A stretch of DNA of 10,951 nt, taken from positions 1 to 10,951 of the forward strand of contig FLMG01000473.1 of the NCBI GenBank assembly GCA_900088475.1, written 5' to 3'. Below, one piece after another: positions 8,101 to 10,951 of the stretch. Source of the stretch: Hyphochytrium catenoides. Lineage: Eukaryota > Sar > Hyphochytriomycetes > Hyphochytriales > Hyphochytriaceae. Under the pieces are notes generated by a model. The model had not been told where the DNA came from. It made no database searches and saw only the letters and a list, made by a program, of their open reading frames with translations. How positions within the stretch are numbered: the stretch's first letter is position 1; each line of letters starts with the position of its first letter. Made by a program: the position numbers and the translations under genes.

Positions 8101-9656
8101 AAGTCTCATGGATTTCTTTCTTCGCTTTAGCCTGAGCAACACCTCTGGTGTACAGCCGAGAAAAGATAGTTGGAGCTTCTTCCTTAGCTGCTGCAGGAGC
8201 GGAAGCAGGAGGAAAGGAAGAACTGCTGACTTCTTTCTTCTCTGAGTCAGTAGAGGAAGAGGAAGGAGGGGCAGGACAGTCTAATTGACTGTGAGACGAA
8301 GCGGAACGAGCGCTTGGACTTTGTTCTCTCTTCACTGCTGGTTCTTGAGAGTGAGAAGAGACGCTTATGGGAGTAAGACTGGGGACAGGATGAGGGAGAC
8401 GCTGTTCTTCTTTCTTCTCAGCCTCATTGTTACCCAGCCTCCCTCCCCGCTCTTCACCTCCTCCTCCTTCCTTGTGAGCAACTCTCTTGGCCTTGCATAT
8501 CTTCCTTCCAGGGAAAGCCTCGCCGTTGTTGGCAGGCTGCTGCGGATGAAGAGCTGCCTGCAGAGTGGATGAAAGTCCTAGATCAAACTTCCTCTCTTCA
8601 TCTTGCTGCTCCTTGCCTGAGGCCGCGTGGGCTTTCTTTTTATCTTTCTTGGGTTTCCCTGCTCCTGCATCTCCAAGAGAGAGCTGAAACGTCACTTCTT
8701 TCTTCTCGAATATGGACTGTGAGACGGTGATCGCGCTCTTTCGATGCCTGCAATCCACTCCCAGTTCCTGCTCTGGACCTCGGGACGCTATGAACGGGTC
8801 ACGAGTGGCAGGGAAGAGAGAAGAAGGAAATGTTGAGACAGAAGAAGCAAAGAGCAACACGGAGATATTGGTCTAGAAGGACAAAGGTAGGTGACACAGA
8901 CCGCTGGGTAAATGAGGAGATTATGGAGGTTGAGACTCACCTTTGCCACCACTGCACTCGGGTTCCTCTCCCCTGCGAACCCGCTTCTGCTGCAGCCTCT
9001 CCATCTCCCTAAACTCCGTCTCCGTCTGCCGCACCATCTTCCAAAAGAAGAATAAGCAACTAGCGCCAAAGAGACAAAGTCCACGGCTATTCCGGCGCTG
9101 GAGGGAGCTTAACTGAGTAAGAGATAAGAGGCTGAGGAAGACCAATAAGCAGAGGCACCTCCTCGCTTTCTTTAACCTGCTTTTCCAATCCCTTGCTAAC
9201 AAGGTTAAGGGCAGTAAGCCCGCTGGCGCTCTGTAGCCTTCCTCCTACTTTCCCTTACGTTCTCGTCGCGCACCTCTATCGCAGAGGCTACGGAAAAGTA
9301 CGGCAGAGAGAAGGGGATCAGGAGAGAGAAGGGAGGACGACATGCAACGGATCCGGCTTCAGCTCAGACAAAGACGAGAGAGAGAGAAGAGACTTCACAC
9401 CATCAAGCAACACCTCAGGGATGAGAGCGGAGCGATGCATCAAGCCCCATCAGTGCGAAAAGAAAGAGGAAAGCTCTCGATGGGTTAGCAGAGGTGGCAC
9501 ATCTTACTCCTGAATACTCCTTCTGGCTTTATCTTCCTTTCCCTTTCGGCTTGCATTCTCTTTCTTGCTTGGCTGTATCTTCCTTGCTCTGTCTTCTTGT
9601 TGCTGCGCAGTGCTTTGTACCACCCTCCAAGTTCTGCACCTCCTTGTTCCTGCCAT
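1680..9656 (-). CDS. Unrecognised 1397-residue coiled-coil protein, 22 exons
   Basis: Exons in transcript order: 9656-9508, 9237-9159, 9037-8941, 8787-8072, 7848-7490, 7273-7084, 6878-6726, 6476-6327, 6052-5892, 5740-5602, 5429-5286, 5022-4891, 4740-4501, 4299-4225, 4156-3987, 3742-3597, 3415-3358, 3225-3072, 2917-2590, 2485-2156, 2052-1936, 1786-1680. Every intron begins GT and ends AG, every junction keeps the frame, and the sum is 4194 nt. Exons 3-20 are firm. Exons 1-2 are less so: the acceptor before 9237 lacks a pyrimidine tract, and the donor after 9159 is GTGCCT. If translation began at the ATG at 9037-9035, the protein would have 1321 residues. I see no signal peptide or membrane segment, so a cytosolic or cytoskeletal scaffold is the inference. 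I cannot name the family. Confidence 0.8.
2156..3415 (-). other. Exons 17-20: helical linker then Pro/Ser/Ala-rich region, residues about 1034-1323
   Basis: Exons are 3415-3358, 3225-3072, 2917-2590 and 2485-2156. The first two extend the helix (ARDAVIRERLGKD, KQQYDELLKERQQVEAAV) and end with SFQQFKTEITLYENLRGQ. From 2917 the sequence is rich in Pro, Ser, Ala and Glu: PIPPAFSPDACPQP, TPPPPETS, PRTPAPTPK. It carries basic clusters such as RPRRRSS and a helical stretch KSKAVQMMIERTLAKERAA just before the tail. This looks disordered with possible SH3- or profilin-binding proline runs, an inference from composition only. Retention of intron 18 or 20 would end the protein early. Confidence 0.7.
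3597..5022 (-). other. Block B (exons 12-16): conserved-looking domain followed by helix, residues about 780-1033
   Basis: Exons are 5022-4891, 4740-4501, 4299-4225, 4156-3987 and 3742-3597. The best-ordered stretch is residues about 862-985: ILFPREFAFYIKENKLLHWI, then VTHTDDITTANFLAGEHA, then LDIVELRAIYCMIP with KFSLDKEGKKAEWRVRFFEHL, then GPWDPKEKK. The density of Trp, aromatic and hydrophobic residues, in clear contrast to the low-complexity flanks, marks it as a folded domain and probably the most conserved part of the protein. A charged helix follows (YLTQEEIQARLTKFETQ). I know no named family with these motifs. The exon 14-15 intron is only 68 nt, the shortest in the gene, and contains an in-frame stop if retained. 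Confidence 0.75.
4444..4476. repeat. (GA)n-rich tract in intron 13
   Basis: An imperfect GA/GACA tract on the plus strand, which is CU-rich in the transcript. It lies at the 5' side of intron 13, just downstream of the exon 13 donor at 4500. Confidence 0.7.
5086..5225. repeat. Long interrupted (GA)n microsatellite in intron 11
   Basis: About 140 bp of GA dinucleotides broken by GGA, AAAAG and AAT. The longest pure stretch is around 5167-5194. On the transcribed strand it is (CU)n, lying within intron 11 (5023-5285) upstream of its CTCTAG acceptor. It is the longest repeat in the window and probably length-polymorphic. Confidence 0.9.
5286..6878 (-). other. Coiled-coil region (exons 7-11), residues about 531-779
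   Basis: Five exons (6878-6726, 6476-6327, 6052-5892, 5740-5602, 5429-5286) encode nearly continuous amphipathic helix. Examples are KEEVANLLAQLAILKQM, ELANQRLEKAEEEYQRLL, LEGLEKQMEEQLAAKEKM and IEELPAKIEEQQEVL. Leu, Ile and Met recur at 3-4 residue spacing among Glu, Lys and Gln. Short Pro-containing breaks (DPTLLPM, SSLPDWDRDSELD) probably separate helical segments. This pattern suggests a homo- or hetero-oligomerising rod; no partner can be inferred. Intron 7, between exons 7 and 8, is 249 nt and has no in-frame stop. The exon 8 donor is GTCTGT, but the next exon continues in phase. Confidence 0.75.
6905..6950. repeat. GA/GAAA-rich tract in intron 6
   Basis: Purine-only stretch on the plus strand, CU-rich in the transcript, close to the acceptor of intron 6 (exon 7 starts at 6878). 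It probably serves as an extended polypyrimidine tract. Confidence 0.6.
7084..7848 (-). other. Block A (exons 5-6): Ser-rich linker then a compact domain, residues about 433-530
   Basis: Exon 5 (7848-7490) begins with a Ser/Ala/Lys linker containing RRKSLSG, a plausible basophilic kinase site. From residue about 433 (GYVVLDDGFTLRFMKDT) the composition changes to mixed hydrophobic and charged. It continues across intron 5 into exon 6 (7273-7084) with DFVFGKIHGALAAGDG, MLMDIARNIHFRGPQY and YSPYDLKFNFEVLDEGG. Gly, aromatic and hydrophobic residues are spaced as in a folded domain. I do not recognise the family. The exon 5 donor is GTCAGT and the acceptor ends ATATAG; the split codon AA|G gives Lys. 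Intron 5 is stop-free in this frame. Confidence 0.6.
7290..7304. repeat. Short (GA)7 tract in intron 5
   Basis: Seven GA units followed on the left by an AT-rich TATATTTTATATATG segment, next to the ATATAG acceptor of exon 6. CU-rich on the transcribed strand. Confidence 0.8.
8072..9656 (-). other. N-terminal part (exons 1-4): charged helix, then low-complexity region with FSRLY motif
   Basis: Exons 1-3 (residues 1 to about 108) are rich in Arg, Lys, Gln and Glu. The exon 2-3 junction joins KQVKESEE to MVRQTETEF, a smooth helical continuation that supports the weak splice sites there. Exon 4 (residues about 109-347) is a 716-nt exon rich in Ser, Ala, Glu, Lys and Pro, with basic runs such as KPKKDKKK, and is probably disordered. 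Its last 34 residues (about 314-347) carry FSRLYTRG, an Ala/Lys helix and then YGHYRP. This resembles the F-x-RLY-...-(F/Y)-x-P short motif I associate with protist cytoskeletal and flagellar proteins; that resemblance is a recollection, not a search result. The start codon could be 9656 or, in the same frame, 9710. Confidence 0.6.
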
Positions 9657-9710
9657 ATCTCTTTCTTTCTCTCTCTCTCTCTCTCGCTCCGTGTTTCTCT
9701 CAAGCAGCAT
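9657..9710 (-). promoter_or_regulatory. GA-rich 5' leader before the predicted start
   Basis: On the coding (minus) strand the bases directly upstream of the ATG at 9654-9656 are a GAGA/GAAA tract (9660-9686). The frame stays open up to another ATG at 9708-9710, so starting there would add 18 residues including an Arg-Glu repeat. I prefer 9656 because the extra residues come from a microsatellite. A leader of this kind is a plausible 5' UTR, but no initiator or TATA element can be placed with confidence. Confidence 0.35.
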
Positions 9711-9786
9711 TCTGTTCCTTTCGCCCGCTCGGTCTCACACTCGTTTCTACCTCAACCCCTATCTGTCCACCCTTGTCCACAACTTT

Positions 9787-9809
9787 TTCCTCTCTGTCCC
9801 TCTCTGTCC

Positions 9810-9858
<49 letters not shown>
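9787..9858. repeat. (CT)n microsatellite upstream of the large gene
   Basis: Begins with two copies of a TCTCTGTCCC unit (about 9790-9810) and then runs as nearly pure CT to 9858, followed by four GCT triplets at about 9868-9879. On the sense strand of the minus gene it reads (GA)n, the opposite polarity to the intronic repeats. It lies about 130-200 bp before the predicted ATG, where a promoter or 5' UTR would be. Confidence 0.9.
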
Positions 9859-9861
<3 letters not shown>

Positions 9862-10024
9862 CTCTAGGCTGCTGCTGCTGCACTGATGATGTGATGAACC
9901 TGCCTGTAACGTGTTGGTTTCCAGATTTTTGGGGCTACATAGCTTCAACCTTTGTAATCGGTCCGGCCGTATAAGTGCTCAAAGCCCTCACATATGGTCC
10001 TTCACCTCAGGAGACAGAATTGGG

Positions 10025-10125
10025 GGTTATTATAACCGCTAACGATATATCATAATATAAAATAATCATATTGGATTCTGACTGGTAACTGATACTTACA
10101 ATCTAACTGCTAACTAGTATATTAT
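10025..10125. repeat. AT-rich patch with small palindrome and imperfect direct repeat
   Basis: Much more AT-rich than its surroundings. It starts with a perfect 13-bp palindrome GGTTATTATAACC at 10025-10037. AACCGCTAACGATATATCAT (10034-10053) is imperfectly repeated as AACTGCTAACTAGTATATTA from 10105. It could be a promoter, a transposon end or chance; no target-site duplication is visible. Confidence 0.35.
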
Positions 10126-10143
10126 GCGGAATAGCCTGCGCTA

Positions 10144-10464
10144 TTATTCATCATCTTCATGCGAACATGAGAAGCCGGGGGCGGGGCATCTCTTGCACCC
10201 GTTGCACTTGCACCTGCTTTTGCACTTGCTGCTGACAGCCCAAGATCACGGCCGAGGATCAACGGACATGCTGCTGCTGCCCCACAAAGATGTAGGTTCT
10301 TCGACTCTCTTTATTATGTACTTCTTGCAACACTTGTAGGGCACGCACGGATCGAAGGGTCCCGAGAAAGTAGCTCGTAGCAAGATGTACTCTACGGTGT
10401 CGTGAGATATATAGCCGGACGGCACAACCAGGCCAACAAAGTAGGAAGAGCTGAGAGAAGTCAT
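10144..10464 (-). pseudogene. Interrupted small frame, Cys-containing; possible gene remnant
   Basis: From an ATG at 10462-10464 the minus strand reads 72 codons to a TGA at 10246-10248, then continues in the same frame for 33 more codons to a TAA at 10144-10146. The stop sits in a CCG-TGA context, which one C-to-T change at a CpG could make from CGA (Arg). The first part includes FVGLVVPSGYISHDTVEYIL and DPCVPYKCCKKYIIKRVEEP. The second is Cys/Lys-rich, but that composition comes from a TTGCAC hexamer repeat at about 10191-10235. An overlapping frame (10259-10471) is also open, so coding status is doubtful. Confidence 0.25.
10191..10235. repeat. Imperfect TTGCAC/TTGCTG hexamer repeat
   Basis: Four TTGCAC units with related CTGCTT and TTGCTG units in between. 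It produces Cys-Lys or Gln-Val runs when translated on the minus strand, and Leu-His runs on the plus strand. Confidence 0.7.
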
Positions 10465-10747
10465 ACGTCATAGATCCAGGACACTCAAGGTTCAGATGCG
10501 TCTTCAGGTAGTCGTACTTTCATAACCAACCATAGTCAGATTTTAGTCGTGGTGCCCAACAGCATTGGCCCTTAGCTTACGATTACTTCGTCGAGGCATC
10601 TGGATTGTTAACATGGCAGTCACAACGGGGTGGAGCACGGGTTGTAGTTATCTTGCTTGAGACTAGCATCGAACCCCGCTCAGGAAGGTCTTGGCCAAGT
10701 GTAACACCTTCGCCTTGTCATTTGTTAGCCACGACCAATACGGAACC

Positions 10748-10951
10748 ATGTGGTGGACGGCCGTGTTAGGTTCGGTTCTTCTTCTTATCACCTTCTATGA
10801 CCTCTGTAGCACCACGCTAGGTGCTATAGAGTCTGGTGTCTTCTCAGTGGCAATCGTGCGCCTCTACCAGCGCCTTTCAGCTCTCATCCTTAGGAAAAAC
10901 CACCGTATCTTTCAGCCAGTCGTCCGTTTCTTTGGGATCTTCGCACTGTTC
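10748..10951 (+). CDS. N-terminus of a putative two-TM potassium-channel-like membrane protein (partial)
   Basis: The frame is open from after a TAG at 10664-10666 to the window edge; the first in-frame ATG is 10748-10750, giving 68 codons without a stop. The protein begins MWWTAVLGSVLLLITFYDLC, a hydrophobic helix (residues about 3-22). STTLGAIESG follows, then a basic amphipathic stretch (RLYQRLSALILRKNHR), then the start of a second hydrophobic segment (FQPVVRFFGIFALF). This order, with YD-x-x-x-TTL after the first helix, matches my knowledge of the N-terminus of bacterial-type Ion_trans_2 potassium-channel proteins. The selectivity filter (TxGYG type) would lie beyond the window, so the call is provisional. 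An upstream exon is possible, since GACTAG at 10661-10666 could be an acceptor. Confidence 0.5.
   Translation, partial: MWWTAVLGSVLLLITFYDLCSTTLGAIESGVFSVAIVRLYQRLSALILRKNHRIFQPVVRFFGIFALF

Larger units (their letters stand above)
9859..10747. other. Intergenic region between divergent genes
   Basis: About 900 bp separating the minus-strand gene from the plus-strand channel-like ORF. It contains the GCT triplets, an AT-rich patch (10025-10125), an interrupted minus-strand frame (10144-10464) with a TTGCAC hexamer repeat, and from 10465 to 10663 nothing I can interpret. It should hold both promoters if the two genes are really divergent. Confidence 0.5.

Noticed and set aside
9700-9948. Minus-strand frame with an Arg-Glu repeat as an extra upstream exon
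   Set aside because: Most of it is translated (GA)n, and no donor site joins it in phase to the first exon.
9494-9974. Plus-strand frames rich in Ser-Leu repeats
   Set aside because: They are open only because (CT)n has no stops in any frame; the peptides are translated microsatellite.
10144-10245. Cys-rich tail as a zinc-finger domain
   Set aside because: The Cys spacing follows from the TTGCAC hexamer repeat and lies after a stop codon, so it is not evidence for a zinc-binding fold.
10650-10690. tRNA-like GGTTCGAT on the minus strand
   Set aside because: The flanking bases do not pair into a T-stem, and no acceptor or anticodon stem could be found around it.
10880-10951. Minus-strand peptide ending KDTVVFPKDES before a TGA
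   Set aside because: It is antisense to the channel-like plus-strand frame, which has a membrane-helix pattern and is the better explanation.
1-10951. CRISPR arrays, prokaryotic operons, defence systems
   Set aside because: No regularly spaced direct repeats with unique spacers were seen, and the only firm gene has spliceosomal introns.

Overview
This is eukaryotic nuclear DNA, most likely from a microbial eukaryote (protist or alga). The main evidence is one long minus-strand gene split into about 22 short exons by 68-274 bp introns that begin GT and end AG. The introns are full of CT/GA microsatellites, and GC content looks moderate. I see no bacterial gene packing, no ribosome binding sites and no operon layout. 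The style (many short introns, dinucleotide repeats, charged low-complexity protein) would fit a chromerid or another alveolate or stramenopile, but the sequence does not fix the lineage.

Layout: 1-1679 holds no gene I can support, only short peptide-like frames broken by stops on both strands. 1680-9656 (minus) is the spliced gene. I rebuilt 22 exons by hand. All junction phases agree and the total is 4194 nt, a 1397-residue protein plus stop. The order from the N-terminus is: a basic/coiled start; a long Ser/Ala/Lys/Glu-rich region ending in an FSRLY motif; a compact block A; about 250 residues of helical coiled coil; a well-ordered block B; a Pro/Ser/Ala-rich region; and a tail with two copies of an FLxELKKRA motif. 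I cannot assign it to a named family. 9657-9858 is a GA-rich (sense strand) leader or promoter. 9859-10663 is mostly non-coding, with an AT-rich patch and one interrupted Cys-containing frame. From 10748 to the right edge, on the plus strand, lies the beginning of a second gene. Its N-terminus resembles bacterial-type two-TM potassium channels, and the window cuts it off.

The two genes are divergent and about 1.1 kb apart; nothing shows that they work together. The points most worth follow-up are the unassigned 1397-residue protein with its duplicated actin-WH2-like C-terminal motif, a last intron whose retention would remove one motif copy, two introns that are stop-free and divisible by three, and the channel-like ORF at the edge.
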